DNA of 64,000 bases from Gammaproteobacteria bacterium (GCA_015661095.1 JACVQI010000001.1:1-64000), one strand, 5' to 3'; numbered from the stretch's first letter, positions 36,430 through 46,455 are shown. Notes: a model not told the origin generated them from the sequence alone. Program-made: numbers and translations.

Positions 36430-37194
36430 TACTTCTGTAATCTCCAGCTCCTGAATCCCCTCATGCTCCGGATAGTTCATCCGCAAAACCCGGACAGCGT
36501 CATCATACAGATCGTTCATCTCCAGAATCTTGTAACACTTGGCCATGATCACCAGCGCCTCCGGTACCGAGGCGGTGCGGTTATAATTTTCCACGACATA
36601 GCGCGCCCGGTTGGCCGCGGCGACAAAAGCGCCCCGGCGCATATAATAATTGGCGACATTGATCTCGTACTGGGCGAGCATATTGCGCAGGTAGATCATG
36701 CGTTGTTGCACATCTTCCATATAGATACTGTCAGGAAACTTTTCCCCCAGCTCCTTGAAATCCTGGAATGCCGTCAAGGCGGCGCCGGGATCCCGTTGTG
36801 AATCATCAATTGACAGGAAGCGGTCGGCTAAACCTTTACCGCGTTCGAAATTGACCAGACCTTTCAGATAATATGCGTAATCGACGGCCGGATTCTGGGG
36901 ATAGAGCCGGATATAACGATCGCAGGCCGAGACGGCTTCATCATATTTTTCAGTTTTATAATAAACAAAGGCCAGGTCCAGCAAGGATTGCCGACCGATC
37001 ACGCCAAACGGATAGCGAGTCTCCAGTACTTCGTAATACCCCTGGGCCCTGCTGTAATAGCCTGCCTCCATTGCTTTTTTTGCCTCTGCATAGAGCTTCT
37101 CAACCGACCAGTCTCTGGCCTCCTCATCATCACTCTTATTCAGCCAGGAACAGCCAGATATGAGCAGCAACAATATAATTAAAGTAATACGCAT
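36424..37194 (-). CDS. bamD: Outer membrane protein assembly factor BamD (lipoprotein)
   Basis: This 256-residue lipoprotein is part of the BAM complex that inserts beta-barrel proteins. The signal peptide MRITLIILLLLISGC ends in the lipobox ISGC, so Cys15 becomes lipidated. Five TPR-like units follow, including LYAEAKKAMEAGYYSRAQGYY, seen here around residues 34-54, then YYKTEKYDEA, VDYAYYLKGL and ANYYMRRGAFVAAANRA. Length matches the family (about 245-265). It is divergent from rluD across 95 bp, the same arrangement as bamD/rluD in enterobacteria. Confidence 0.95.
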   Translation of the reverse strand: MRITLIILLLLISGCSWLNKSDDEEARDWSVEKLYAEAKKAMEAGYYSRAQGYYEVLETRYPFGVIGRQSLLDLAFVYYKTEKYDEAVSACDRYIRLYPQNPAVDYAYYLKGLVNFERGKGLADRFLSIDDSQRDPGAALTAFQDFKELGEKFPDSIYMEDVQQRMIYLRNMLAQYEINVANYYMRRGAFVAAANRARYVVENYNRTASVPEALVIMAKCYKILEMNDLYDDAVRVLRMNYPEHEGIQELEITEVK

Positions 37195-37289
37195 GATTTA
37201 CAGATACACCAATTCATCTACCGGGTTATGCTAATTATGTTATTCTGCATGTTTATATAACAACTGGCAAAAAAGTTTTAAGTTCACCA

Positions 37290-38240
37290 TTGGAGAAGTT
37301 GACGACCATAGTCCCGGAGAATCTGTCCGGGCGGCGACTGGATCAGGTATTGGCGAACCTGTATCCACAACATTCACGTTCCAGATTGCAGGCATGGATC
37401 AGTGCTGGCCTGGTGAAAGTAAATAACCGGATCCGGCGCCAGAAAGATCCGGTGCTGACCGGGGAATGCATAGAGATCATCCCGGTATTCTCGTCCCAGG
37501 AGCAATATCTGGCCGAAGCCATCCCGCTGCATATCCTGTATGAGGATGAAGCCATACTTATCATTAATAAACCAGCCGGGCTGGTCGTCCACCCGGGCGC
37601 CGGCAATCCCGCCCATACCCTGCAAAATGCCCTCCTGTATCACAATGCCAGTCTGGCACAGGTACCGCGGGCCGGCATCTTCCAACGTCTGGACAAAGAC
37701 ACGTCCGGGATCATGGTGATCGCCAAAACGCCCACTACCCATACCTATCTGGTGGACCAATTGCAGCGCCGTTGTATCCAGCGGGAGTATCAGGCCATCG
37801 TTACGGGCGTGATGACTGCCGGAGGGACAGTTGCCGCACCGATCGGCCGGCACCCGACCTTACGCAAGCGCATGACCGTGTTGGAAAACGGCAAGCCCGC
37901 CGTGACACACTATCGGGTGTTGAAGAAGTATCCCCAGCATACGCATATATCTGTACGGTTGGAAACCGGGCGAACGCACCAGATCCGAGTTCACATGGCT
38001 TATATTCACTATCCCGTGGTCGGTGATCCGGTCTATGGTGGTCGCAAACGTGTCCCTAAAAACATCACACCCGAGTTGCGCCAGGCAATACTGGCGTTCC
38101 CCCGCCAGGCCTTGCATGCATCGGCATTGACTTTAGCCCATCCCATATCGAAAAAAGAGATGTCCTGGTCCGCACCACTGCCCGCAGATTTCCAATCACT
38201 ATTAACGATACTTGCAGACAATGTCTCGGCCAGGGAATAG
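37290..38240 (+). CDS. rluD: 23S rRNA pseudouridine synthase RluD
   Basis: The 316-residue enzyme makes the pseudouridines at 1911, 1915 and 1917 of 23S rRNA helix 69 (family knowledge). An N-terminal S4 RNA-binding domain (GRRLDQVLANLYPQHSRSRL) is followed by the RluA-type catalytic domain: NKPAGLVVHPGAGN, and RLDKDTSGIMVIAKT with the catalytic Asp. TGRTHQIRVHMA and GDPVYGG complete the fold. No ATG is available; the frame opens with TTG at 37290, with another TTG at 37299 preceded by GGAG, so the exact start is uncertain. It overlaps pgeF by 20 bp. Confidence 0.93.
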   Translation: MEKLTTIVPENLSGRRLDQVLANLYPQHSRSRLQAWISAGLVKVNNRIRRQKDPVLTGECIEIIPVFSSQEQYLAEAIPLHILYEDEAILIINKPAGLVVHPGAGNPAHTLQNALLYHNASLAQVPRAGIFQRLDKDTSGIMVIAKTPTTHTYLVDQLQRRCIQREYQAIVTGVMTAGGTVAAPIGRHPTLRKRMTVLENGKPAVTHYRVLKKYPQHTHISVRLETGRTHQIRVHMAYIHYPVVGDPVYGGRKRVPKNITPELRQAILAFPRQALHASALTLAHPISKKEMSWSAPLPADFQSLLTILADNVSARE

Positions 38241-38988
38241 CGATTACTGGCTCCGCGCGGCATGGCCGGCCCCAAATCATATTCATGCGGGGATCTCCAC
38301 CAGAGCCCCCGGTTATAGCCAGCAGCCGTATGCTGAATTTAATCTGGCCCTGCATGTTGGTGATGATACAAGGTCGGTACAGAAAAACCGGGACCAGTTA
38401 CAATCATTCTTACGGTTGCCTACCGAACCGCATTGGTTAAACCAGACGCATGGTAATCAGGTAGTGGAAATCCATACTGCCTCATCACCAAGAGATGCTG
38501 ATGCTGCCTACACACATAAATCCGGTGTCGTTTGTGCCCTGTTGACAGCGGATTGCGTACCCATCCTCGTTTGTAACAGAGACGGTACCGAAGTTGCGGC
38601 CATCCATGCCGGCTGGCGCGGACTTGCCGCCAATATCATCGCCGAGACGCTGACGCGATTCAAAAGCAGTGCTGACGACTTGATGGCCTGGATTGGTCCG
38701 CATATTTCCGCAACCAGCTACACCGTCCGGGAGGATGTCAGGAACGCCTGCATCAATTCCTTATCGGAAAGCGTGACTGTAGCCTTTCATCCCAATGGTG
38801 ATAATACCTGGCAGGCGGATCTGTCCAAGCTGGCCAGCATGCTATTATCCTCGGCTGGTGTGACGGACATTTATGACAGCAACCTCTGTACTTACGAAAA
38901 TAAGCGTCACTTTTATTCTTACCGGCGTGAAAAAAAAACCGGCAGGATGGCATCTCTGATCTGGATAGATCATGAACTAATGAGCTAA
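38221..38988 (+). CDS. pgeF: Peptidoglycan editing factor / laccase-domain protein
   Basis: From ATG 38221 the protein has 255 residues; a TTG three codons earlier is also in frame. It belongs to the YfiH/PgeF family. The zinc site is complete: His in NQTHGNQVV, Cys in LLTADCVPIL and His in AAIHAGWRGLA. In Escherichia coli PgeF removes wrongly incorporated L-Ser from muropeptide precursors, and family members also have purine nucleosidase or deaminase activity. The GPHIS and YSYRREKKTGRMASLIWI segments near the end are typical. It overlaps rluD, an old and conserved pair. Confidence 0.93.
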   Translation: MSRPGNSDYWLRAAWPAPNHIHAGISTRAPGYSQQPYAEFNLALHVGDDTRSVQKNRDQLQSFLRLPTEPHWLNQTHGNQVVEIHTASSPRDADAAYTHKSGVVCALLTADCVPILVCNRDGTEVAAIHAGWRGLAANIIAETLTRFKSSADDLMAWIGPHISATSYTVREDVRNACINSLSESVTVAFHPNGDNTWQADLSKLASMLLSSAGVTDIYDSNLCTYENKRHFYSYRREKKTGRMASLIWIDHELMS

Positions 38989-39021
38989 GCTTAATACGGC
39001 ATACAAACGGGGCAAATTCAT

Positions 39022-40449
39022 ATGCAAAAAAAACAAAACAACAATTCGCTGTCCTTTAGTGAAAGTGTTAATCGAATGGTCGACCGGGCCATCTCAGCCA
39101 TTGGACTGGATCCCGGGGTCGCCAATGCCATCAAAACCTGTCAAACCCTGGTCCAGGTCAAGTTCCCGGTACAGATCCGGGATAAAATTGAGATCTTTAC
39201 CGGCTGGCGCGCGGTTCACAGCACCCATCGCCTGCCGGCCAAAGGTGGTATCCGCTACGCCCCTATCGTGAACCAGGATGAGGTTGAAGCCCTGGCAGCC
39301 CTCATGACCTACAAATGCGCCATCGTCGATGTTCCGTTTGGCGGTTCCAAAGGCGGCCTGGTCATTGACCCATCTAAATACACCCGGGATGAATTACAAA
39401 CGATCACCCGGCGCTTCGCCCGCGAGTTGATCCGCAGAGGTGTTCTCAGCCCGGCTACCAATGTCCCCGCCCCTGATATGGGTACCGGCGAGAGGGAAAT
39501 GGCCTGGATAGCCGATACCTATAAACACCTGCACCCGGAGGATATCAATTACGCCGCCTGCGTCACGGGCAAACCTGTCGCCCATGGTGGCATTCGCGGT
39601 CGCGTCGAAGCCACCGGGCGCGGCGTGGTTTATTGCATGCGTGAATTTTTCCGTCATCCGAACGATATCAAGTCAGCCGGACTGGACGGCGGGTTGGGTG
39701 GAAAGCGCATTGTTCTGCAAGGGCTCGGAAATGTCGGTTACCATACCGGCGTCCTGCTCGATGAAGAAGATGAAGCGAAGATTGTCGCTATCATCGAGAA
39801 AGACGGCGCCTTGATTAATGAGAACGGTTTACCGGTTGAGAAAGTCAGGCAATACATCACTGAAAATAAAACCATCAAGGGCTTTCCCGATGCAACTTAT
39901 GTCAAGGACGGCAAGCGGGTCCTGGAAATGGAATGTGACATACTCATTCCGGCAGCCATGGAAGCGCAGATTACCAAAGAGAATGCCGAAAACATCAAGA
40001 CCAAACTGATTATTGAAGCGGCCAACGGCCCAATAACCTTCGAGGCTGATGAGATACTGCGGAAGAAGCCCATCACCATCCTGCCCGATGCCTTCGTTAA
40101 TGCCGGCGGGGTCACCGTTTCCTATTTTGAATGGATCCGTAATCTGTCCCATATCCGGTTCGGACGGATGGAGAAACGTTTCGATGAATTACGCGGGCAG
40201 CATATGATCACCGCCATTGAATCGCTGACGCAACAGTCAGCCCCTGACTGGATCCGCGATGAAATCATACGCGGTGCGGATGAACTGGACCTGGTGCGTT
40301 CTGGCCTGGATGACACCATGCGGCTGGCCTACCGGGAAATCAGCGCCGCCAGAAATGAGAACGTCAAGATCAAGGATTTTCGCACCGCTGCTTATGTCGT
40401 GGCGATTAATAAAATCGCCCGATCCTACCTTGATATTGGAGTATATTGA
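39022..40449 (+). CDS. gdhA: Glutamate dehydrogenase (Glu/Leu/Phe/Val family)
   Basis: The 475-residue enzyme should convert glutamate to 2-oxoglutarate and ammonia (or the reverse) with NAD(P)H. The substrate domain has LPAKGGIRYAP and KCAIVDVPFGGSKGG with the catalytic Lys, and PAPDMGTGEREMAW with the catalytic Asp. The Rossmann domain has VLQGLGNVGYHTG, followed by EAANGP and LPDAFVNAGGVTVSYFEW. The motifs fit the hexameric family of about 420-450 residues rather than the large NAD-GDH types. Cofactor preference cannot be decided with certainty. It sits between pgeF and clpB, which are neighbours in many relatives, so it appears to be an insertion. Confidence 0.92.
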   Translation: MQKKQNNNSLSFSESVNRMVDRAISAIGLDPGVANAIKTCQTLVQVKFPVQIRDKIEIFTGWRAVHSTHRLPAKGGIRYAPIVNQDEVEALAALMTYKCAIVDVPFGGSKGGLVIDPSKYTRDELQTITRRFARELIRRGVLSPATNVPAPDMGTGEREMAWIADTYKHLHPEDINYAACVTGKPVAHGGIRGRVEATGRGVVYCMREFFRHPNDIKSAGLDGGLGGKRIVLQGLGNVGYHTGVLLDEEDEAKIVAIIEKDGALINENGLPVEKVRQYITENKTIKGFPDATYVKDGKRVLEMECDILIPAAMEAQITKENAENIKTKLIIEAANGPITFEADEILRKKPITILPDAFVNAGGVTVSYFEWIRNLSHIRFGRMEKRFDELRGQHMITAIESLTQQSAPDWIRDEIIRGADELDLVRSGLDDTMRLAYREISAARNENVKIKDFRTAAYVVAINKIARSYLDIGVY

Positions 40450-40532
40450 ACGGTGACCCGATCGTACAGGTAGCCATGCAGGATCTAACATTCGAAATAT
40501 GACGCCTGACGACTATATTCCTGCAGCTGATC

Positions 40533-40558
40533 CTTGAAATTAAAATAATCACCCATAT
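40533..40558 (+). promoter_or_regulatory. Sigma-32 heat-shock promoter of clpB
   Basis: CTTGAAA (40533-40539), an 11-base spacer and ACCCATAT (40551-40558) match the sigma-32 consensus CTTGAAA / CCCCATNT at 14 of 14 specified positions except one. The start point would fall near 40565, about 30 bases ahead of the clpB ATG. Confidence 0.85.
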
Positions 40559-40595
40559 CTTTATTGCTATCCTGGATAACGATTAGCAATAAACT

Positions 40596-43187
40596 ATGCG
40601 TCTCGATAAATTAACCAGCAAATTTCAACAAGCCCTGGCGGAAGCACAGAGTCTGGCGCTGGGACGCGACCACCAATACATCGAACCTGTACACGTTTTG
40701 TTCACCATGCTGGATCAGGAAGGTGGCACGGTTCGCCATCTGCTCGGTAATGCCCAGGCAAATACCAATCAGTTGCGTCAGCAATTGAGTGCTGTCCTCG
40801 ACCGATTGCCCCAGGTACAGGGCACGGGAGGCGATCTGCATATATCCAGGGATCTGGAACGCATCCTCAACCTGACCGACAAATATGCCCAGCAACGTAA
40901 GGATGAGTTCATCGCCACCGAACTGTTTGTACTGGCGGCTCTTGAGGACAAGGGCGAGTTGGGAAATATTCTGCGGAACTGCGGGGTCCGTAAAGAAAAA
41001 CTGGAACTCGCCATCGAGCAAATCCGTGACGGTCAAGCTATCCAGGACCCTGGCGCCGAGGAGCAAAGACAGGCATTGGAAAAATACACCATCGACCTGA
41101 CCAAACAGGCGGAGCAAGGGAAACTGGATCCCGTGATCGGCAGGGATGATGAAATCCGGCGTACAATCCAGGTCCTGCAAAGACGCACCAAAAATAACCC
41201 GGTGTTAATCGGCGAGCCTGGCGTTGGAAAAACCGCCATTGTCGAAGGTCTGGCGCAACGGATCATCAATAATGAGGTACCGGAAGCGCTGAAGCACAAG
41301 CGGCTGCTGCTACTCGATATGGGCGCCTTGATCGCCGGGGCGAAATTCCGCGGCGAATTCGAAGAGCGACTCAAGGCCGTACTCAAGGATTTGAGCAAAC
41401 TGGAAGGACGTATCATCCTGTTCATCGATGAAGTTCACACTATGGTTGGCGCCGGCAAGGCGGAAGGTGCCATGGATGCCGGTAATATGCTAAAACCGGC
41501 CCTGGCCCGGGGTGAGTTGCACTGTATCGGCGCCACCACCCTGAATGAATATCGCGAACATATTGAAAAAGACGCTGCCCTGGAACGGCGTTTTCAGAAA
41601 GTCCTGGTAGACGAACCCAACCTGGAGGACACCATCGCCATCCTGCGTGGGCTGAAAGGACGCTATGAAATCCACCATAATGTGCAAATCACGGACCCGG
41701 CCATCGTCGCCGCCGCCACCCTGTCGCACCGCTACATCTCCGACCGGCGCCTGCCCGACAAGGCCATCGACCTGATCGATGAAGCCGCGAGCCGCATCAG
41801 CATCGAGATGGATTCCAAGCCGGAAGACATGGACCGGCTGGAACGGCGACTGATCCAGATGAAAATCGAACGCGAGGCGCTGAAGAAGGAAACTGATGCA
41901 GCTTCCAAAAAACGCTTGCAGAATCTGCTGCAGGACATCAGCGAACTGGAACGCGAATTCGCAGATCTGGAAGAGATCTGGGTCGCGGAAAAAGCCGCCT
42001 TGCAGGGCGCCCATGCTCTCCAGGGCAAACTGGAGCAGGCGCGGCAGGAATTGGACACAGCGAGACGGGCCAGTGATCTGAATCGCATGTCAGAGTTGCA
42101 ATACGGCATTATCCCGGCGCTGGAGAAACAGTTGGAGCACGCTAACCAGAAGGAAATAACCGGGATGAAGCTGCTGCGTAACAAGGTTACCGAAAATGAG
42201 ATCGCCGAAATCGTCTCCAAGTGGACCGGCATACCGGTGGCGAAGATGCTGGAAGGGGAACGGGAAAAACTCCTGCGCATGGAATCAGCCTTGCACCAGC
42301 GTGTGGTCGGGCAGGATGAGGCCATTGTAGCGGTTGCCGATGCCATCCGGCGCTCGCGTGCCGGCTTGTCCGATCCGGGCCGGCCGAATGGCTCGTTTCT
42401 GTTTCTGGGACCAACCGGTGTTGGGAAAACGGAGTTATGCAAGGCGCTGACGGAATTCCTGTTCGATACAGAGGAGGCCATGATCCGCATCGATATGTCT
42501 GAATATATGGAAAAACATTCCGTGGCCCGCCTGATCGGCGCACCGCCCGGTTACATCGGCTATGATGCGGGCGGCCTGTTGACGGAAGCGGTCCGGCGCA
42601 AGCCTTATTGTCTGGTGCTGTTCGATGAAATCGAAAAAGCCCATCCCGACGTCTTTAATATCCTGCTGCAGGTGCTGGATGATGGCAGGCTTACGGATGG
42701 CCATGGTCGCACCGTGGATTTCCGGAATACCGTGCTGGTAATGACTTCCAACCTGGGATCGGATCGGATCCAGGAGATGATCGGGGCTGGAGACTACGCC
42801 ACCATGAAAGCCACCGTTCTGGAGGTGGTGGAAAGATATTTCCGACCGGAATTCATCAATCGTATCGATGAACTGGTGGTATTCCATGCCTTGCAACAAG
42901 CCCATATTCGGGCGATTACCGATATTCAAATCGAGCACATTACAGCCAGGCTACGCGATCTCGATATCAATGTTTCCGTCACAACAGCGGCGCGGGATCA
43001 TCTCGGTAAAACCGGATTCGACACGGCGTATGGCGCGCGACCCTTAAAAAGGGCTATCCAGAGACTGATCGAGACACCCATGGCCAAAATGATTCTGGCC
43101 GGAGAATTTACCTCAGGCGACGTGGTGACTATCGACGTTCTCGATGATGAACTGATTTTTAACCATGTTCAGGCCTCTGTAGCCTGA
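40596..43187 (+). CDS. clpB: ATP-dependent disaggregase ClpB
   Basis: This 863-residue Hsp100 chaperone extracts proteins from aggregates together with DnaK. The order is Clp N-domain repeats (1-150), a first AAA+ module with Walker A GEPGVGKT (about 206-213), the long middle coiled coil (roughly 400-525, rich in EREALKKE and [13 protein letters not shown] segments) that marks ClpB and not ClpA, then a second AAA+ module with GPTGVGKT (about 605-612), and LRAI-type C-domain. Length is typical. It is preceded by a near-consensus heat-shock promoter. I see no clear terminator within the 217 bp after it. Confidence 0.97.
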   Translation: MRLDKLTSKFQQALAEAQSLALGRDHQYIEPVHVLFTMLDQEGGTVRHLLGNAQANTNQLRQQLSAVLDRLPQVQGTGGDLHISRDLERILNLTDKYAQQRKDEFIATELFVLAALEDKGELGNILRNCGVRKEKLELAIEQIRDGQAIQDPGAEEQRQALEKYTIDLTKQAEQGKLDPVIGRDDEIRRTIQVLQRRTKNNPVLIGEPGVGKTAIVEGLAQRIINNEVPEALKHKRLLLLDMGALIAGAKFRGEFEERLKAVLKDLSKLEGRIILFIDEVHTMVGAGKAEGAMDAGNMLKPALARGELHCIGATTLNEYREHIEKDAALERRFQKVLVDEPNLEDTIAILRGLKGRYEIHHNVQITDPAIVAAATLSHRYISDRRLPDKAIDLIDEAASRISIEMDSKPEDMDRLERRLIQMKIEREALKKETDAASKKRLQNLLQDISELEREFADLEEIWVAEKAALQGAHALQGKLEQARQELDTARRASDLNRMSELQYGIIPALEKQLEHANQKEITGMKLLRNKVTENEIAEIVSKWTGIPVAKMLEGEREKLLRMESALHQRVVGQDEAIVAVADAIRRSRAGLSDPGRPNGSFLFLGPTGVGKTELCKALTEFLFDTEEAMIRIDMSEYMEKHSVARLIGAPPGYIGYDAGGLLTEAVRRKPYCLVLFDEIEKAHPDVFNILLQVLDDGRLTDGHGRTVDFRNTVLVMTSNLGSDRIQEMIGAGDYATMKATVLEVVERYFRPEFINRIDELVVFHALQQAHIRAITDIQIEHITARLRDLDINVSVTTAARDHLGKTGFDTAYGARPLKRAIQRLIETPMAKMILAGEFTSGDVVTIDVLDDELIFNHVQASVA

Positions 43188-43223
43188 AGAAATTCTGATT
43201 TAACCAGTGCTTCCCTAGTAATT

Positions 43224-43355
43224 TCAATAACATACATTCAATTTGCCGGTCAGGTCTGCCAGCGATTCATCGTCTTGACCTGAATTCGGACCTAAGTCGC
43301 AAATTCCAGCTAAAAATACGCCCGTCACTAATAAAAAGCTGGTAATTTTTACCAT
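43224..43355 (-). CDS. Possible small exported peptide (43 residues)
   Basis: In the clpB-pilB gap the minus strand has an ATG-to-TGA frame of 43 codons. Its start MVKITSFLLVTGVFLAGIC looks like a signal peptide: a charged N-terminus, then about 13 hydrophobic residues and a small-residue region before a Cys. The remainder is acidic and polar (DLGPNSGQDDESLADL) and ends in a second Cys. It is not a strict lipobox because Ile precedes the Cys. I recognise no family, and no ribosome binding site is visible. It points away from pilB and would share the pilB promoter region. Confidence 0.35.
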   Translation of the reverse strand: MVKITSFLLVTGVFLAGICDLGPNSGQDDESLADLTGKLNVCY

Positions 43356-43404
43356 ATAATCTAATATTTAGACGTTAAATTAAAAGATCCGGGTAGATAT
43401 CCAT

Positions 43405-45129
43405 ATGGCTGTCTCTGCAAGCAAGGTCAATCTTGGCGGTATCGCGAGAAAACTCGTGATAGACGGGCTATTGGATGAAGCCGCCGCACAAGACCATTAC
43501 CAAAAAGCCCTTAAGGAAAAGAAGCAATTCGTTCCTTATCTGGTAGAAAACAAACTCGTCGCCAGTAAAGATATCGGCCTGGCAGCTTCCCAGGAATTCG
43601 GCGTGCCATTGCTGGATCTGGATGCCCTGGAACTGGATATGGATACAGTCAAGATGGTCAAGGATGACTTGATTAAAAAACACCACACCTTACCGATATT
43701 CAAGCGTGGAAAACGCCTGTATATCGCCGCATCCGATCCCACCTACATCCAGGCCGTCGACGAGATTAAATTCGCCATCGGTGTGCAGGTAGAACAGATA
43801 CTGGTGGAGGAAGACAAACTGGCAAAGGCCATCACCAAGGTGCTGGAAGAAATGGAAGGTGGCCTGGGTATGGGAGAAGATGACGAACTGGAAGATCTGG
43901 AGGGCCTCGAAGTCGCTGACGATCAAGCCGAGGCCAAAAAAGGTGACGATTCCGAGATCGATGATGCGCCCGTCGTCAAATTCGTCAACAAGTGTTTGCT
44001 GGATGCCATCAAACGTCGCGCCTCCGACCTGCATTTCGAACCCTATGAAAAAATTTACCGGGTCCGGTTTCGCATCGACGGCATGTTGATGGAGGTGGCC
44101 AAACCGCCCGTGAGTCTGGCCGGTAAAATCGCCGCCAGGATCAAGGTGATGTCCCGCCTGGACACCTCCGAGCGGCGAGTGCCCCAGGATGGTCGCATCA
44201 AGTTAAAACTGTCCAAGAGCAAGTCCATCGACTTCCGCGTCAATACCTGCCCGACTCTGTTCGGGGAAAAGGCCTGTCTGCGTATCCTCGATTCCGACGC
44301 CGCCGCCCTGCAGATCGATCAATTGGGCTATGAAGACCATCAGAAAGAAATATTCTTAAAAAATCTGGATAAACCCTACGGCATGTTTCTGGTCACCGGT
44401 CCGACTGGTAGCGGCAAGACGGTCTCACTCTATACCGGGATCAATATGCTCAACCAGGTGGACGTCAATATCTGCACGGCGGAGGACCCGGTGGAAATCA
44501 ACCTGCCTGGCGTAAACCAGGTGCAGGTGGACGAACGCACTGGTATGACCTTCGCCAAGGCCCTGAAGGCCTTCCTGCGCCAGGACCCGAACATAATTCT
44601 GGTTGGCGAGATCCGCGATCTGGAAACCGGCTCCATCGCCGTCAAGGCAGCCCAGACCGGCCATATGGTGATGTCGACTCTGCATACCAACGATGCGCCG
44701 CAGACCCTGACCCGGTTACAGGACATGGGGATAGCCGCATTTGCCGTCGCTACCAGTATCAACTTGATCACCGCCCAGCGCCTGGTGCGAAGATTACATA
44801 AAGAATTCAGGGAACCTCTGGATATGCCCAAGGAGGCCTTGTTGAAGGAAGGCTATTCCGAAGAAGACATTGCCAAAGGCATTAAACTGTTCGTGCCAGT
44901 AACCGGCAACCCGGACTGTGAGACCGGTTACAAGGGCCGGGCCGGTATCTACCAGGTCATGCCCGTATCCGATGCCATGAAACGCCTGATCATCCAAGGA
45001 GCCAATGCCGTGCAACTCGCCGATCAAGCCAAGCAAGAAGGGATCTGGGACATCAGAAAGTCCGGACTCATGAAAGCCGCCGCAGGCGTGACCAGTCTGA
45101 CCGAAATTAACCGCGTCACGGTCGAGTAA
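43405..45129 (+). CDS. pilB: Type IV pilus extension ATPase PilB
   Basis: The 574-residue cytoplasmic hexameric ATPase powers pilus assembly. Its N-terminal GspE/MshEN domain (about 1-150, with FGVPLLDLDAL) precedes the catalytic region: Walker A GPTGSGKT (332-339), the Asp box, Walker B ILVGEIRDLETG, and the His box GHMVMSTLHTND. The zinc tetracysteine motif usual in PilB/GspE is degraded: the first CxxC is RLHKEF (463-467 region), and the second retains only Cys505 in NPDCETGYKGRAGIY. It begins an operon with pilC, 5 bp apart. The ATG lacks a strong ribosome binding site. Confidence 0.95.
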   Translation: MAVSASKVNLGGIARKLVIDGLLDEAAAQDHYQKALKEKKQFVPYLVENKLVASKDIGLAASQEFGVPLLDLDALELDMDTVKMVKDDLIKKHHTLPIFKRGKRLYIAASDPTYIQAVDEIKFAIGVQVEQILVEEDKLAKAITKVLEEMEGGLGMGEDDELEDLEGLEVADDQAEAKKGDDSEIDDAPVVKFVNKCLLDAIKRRASDLHFEPYEKIYRVRFRIDGMLMEVAKPPVSLAGKIAARIKVMSRLDTSERRVPQDGRIKLKLSKSKSIDFRVNTCPTLFGEKACLRILDSDAAALQIDQLGYEDHQKEIFLKNLDKPYGMFLVTGPTGSGKTVSLYTGINMLNQVDVNICTAEDPVEINLPGVNQVQVDERTGMTFAKALKAFLRQDPNIILVGEIRDLETGSIAVKAAQTGHMVMSTLHTNDAPQTLTRLQDMGIAAFAVATSINLITAQRLVRRLHKEFREPLDMPKEALLKEGYSEEDIAKGIKLFVPVTGNPDCETGYKGRAGIYQVMPVSDAMKRLIIQGANAVQLADQAKQEGIWDIRKSGLMKAAAGVTSLTEINRVTVE

Positions 45130-45134
45130 CGAAT

Positions 45135-46355
45135 ATGGCTGAAGCGGCAAAAATGGTCATGTACGCCTGGGAAGGCACGGATAAAACCGGCAAAAAAGTA
45201 AAAGGCGAAATGACCGGGCAGAGCGATGTCCTGGTCAAGGCCGTGTTGAGAAGACAGGGTGTCAATCCGACCAAGGTCGCGAAGAAAAAGAAACCTTTGC
45301 TGGGTGGCGGCGGTAAATCCAAAATTGCACCAAAAGATATCTGCGTTTTCAGCCGCCAGTTGGCCACCATGATGTCCTCCGGCGTACCGCTGGTACAGGC
45401 CTTTGAAATCGTCGGCCGCGGCCATGAGAATGCCGGCATGCAGGAACTGATCCTGGGGGTCAAGGCCGAGGTCGAAGCAGGCAACGCTCTCGCCGATGCG
45501 TTGAAAAAAAATCCCAAGTATTTTAATGAACTCTATTGCAATCTGGTCGAGGCCGGCGAACACGCCGGTATCCTGGAAGCCATCCTCCACAAGCTGGCAA
45601 ACTACCTGGAAAAATCGGAGGCGTTGAAGTCAAAGATTAAATCGGCACTGTTTTACCCCCTCGCCGTCATCGTGGTCGCGTTCATTGTCGTGACGATCCT
45701 GATGATTTTCGTTATCCCCCAATTTACCGAGTTGTTTGCAGGCTTTGGCGCCGATTTACCGGCATTAACCCAGTTTCTGGTTGATATGTCCAATTTCTTC
45801 GTGTCCAAGTGGTGGCTGATCTTCGGCATCATCGGCGGTATCGTTTACGGCCTCATGGAGCTGAAAAAACGTTCGGTACCATTTCAGCACTTCATGGATC
45901 GCATGTCCCTGAAAGTTCCGATAATCGGACCGATCCTGGAGAAATCCGCTATCGCCCGCTTTGCACGGACACTGGAAACCATGTTCGCCGCCGGCACCCC
46001 GCTGGTCGAAGCCATGTCATCGGTGGCCGGGGCCTGCGGCAATATCATTTTCTACCAGGCCACCATGAAAATGCAGACCGAAATATCTACCGGCACACAA
46101 CTACAGGCTTCCATGCGGGATTGCGGATTGTTTCCGAACATGGTGGTGCAGATGGTTGCTATTGGCGAGGAATCCGGCGCCATCGATGCCATGCTCGGCA
46201 AAGTCGCTGACTGGTATGAACAGGAAGTTGACGACGCGGTTGGCGCCCTGACCAGCCTGCTGGAACCGATGATTATGGCCTTTTTGGGCGTTGTCATCGG
46301 CGGTATCGTGGTCGGTATGTATCTGCCCATATTCAAAATGGGCGCCGTCGTCTAA
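45135..46355 (+). CDS. pilC: Type IV pilus inner-membrane platform protein PilC
   Basis: The 406-residue protein has two GspF domains. After an N-terminal cytoplasmic region (YAWEGTDKTGKKVKGE) the first has FSRQLATMMSSGVPLVQA and YPLAVIVVAFIVVTILMIFV (a membrane span near residue 175-195). The second has FARTLETMFAAGTPLVEAM and EESGAIDAMLGKVADWYE, and a final span IMAFLGVVIGGIVVGMYLP. This is the standard layout with three spans. It anchors PilB and the growing pilus at the inner membrane and follows pilB by 5 bp. Confidence 0.96.
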   Translation: MAEAAKMVMYAWEGTDKTGKKVKGEMTGQSDVLVKAVLRRQGVNPTKVAKKKKPLLGGGGKSKIAPKDICVFSRQLATMMSSGVPLVQAFEIVGRGHENAGMQELILGVKAEVEAGNALADALKKNPKYFNELYCNLVEAGEHAGILEAILHKLANYLEKSEALKSKIKSALFYPLAVIVVAFIVVTILMIFVIPQFTELFAGFGADLPALTQFLVDMSNFFVSKWWLIFGIIGGIVYGLMELKKRSVPFQHFMDRMSLKVPIIGPILEKSAIARFARTLETMFAAGTPLVEAMSSVAGACGNIIFYQATMKMQTEISTGTQLQASMRDCGLFPNMVVQMVAIGEESGAIDAMLGKVADWYEQEVDDAVGALTSLLEPMIMAFLGVVIGGIVVGMYLPIFKMGAVV

Positions 46356-46376
46356 ATCCAGACATCATTTGCGAAT

Positions 46377-46399
46377 CGGTCATCTTTTGACCGGGTTTT
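46377..46399 (+). terminator. Hairpin with short T run after pilC
   Basis: The stem CGGTCA/TGACCG with a 5-base loop is followed by GGTTTT. It lies 21 bp after the pilC stop and 57 bp before pilD. With only four T it is likely a weak or partial terminator that reduces read-through into pilD. Confidence 0.45.
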
Positions 46400-46455
46400 C
46401 AACATTCATGTATCGGCATGGATGTAAATAAGTACGATATAAGAATAAACCCTTC

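Noticed and set aside
41732..42490. 252-codon open frame on the minus strand inside clpB
   Set aside because: It is antisense to a strongly conserved AAA+ region, is Ser/Arg-rich and matches no protein pattern; it is a shadow of GC-rich codon use.
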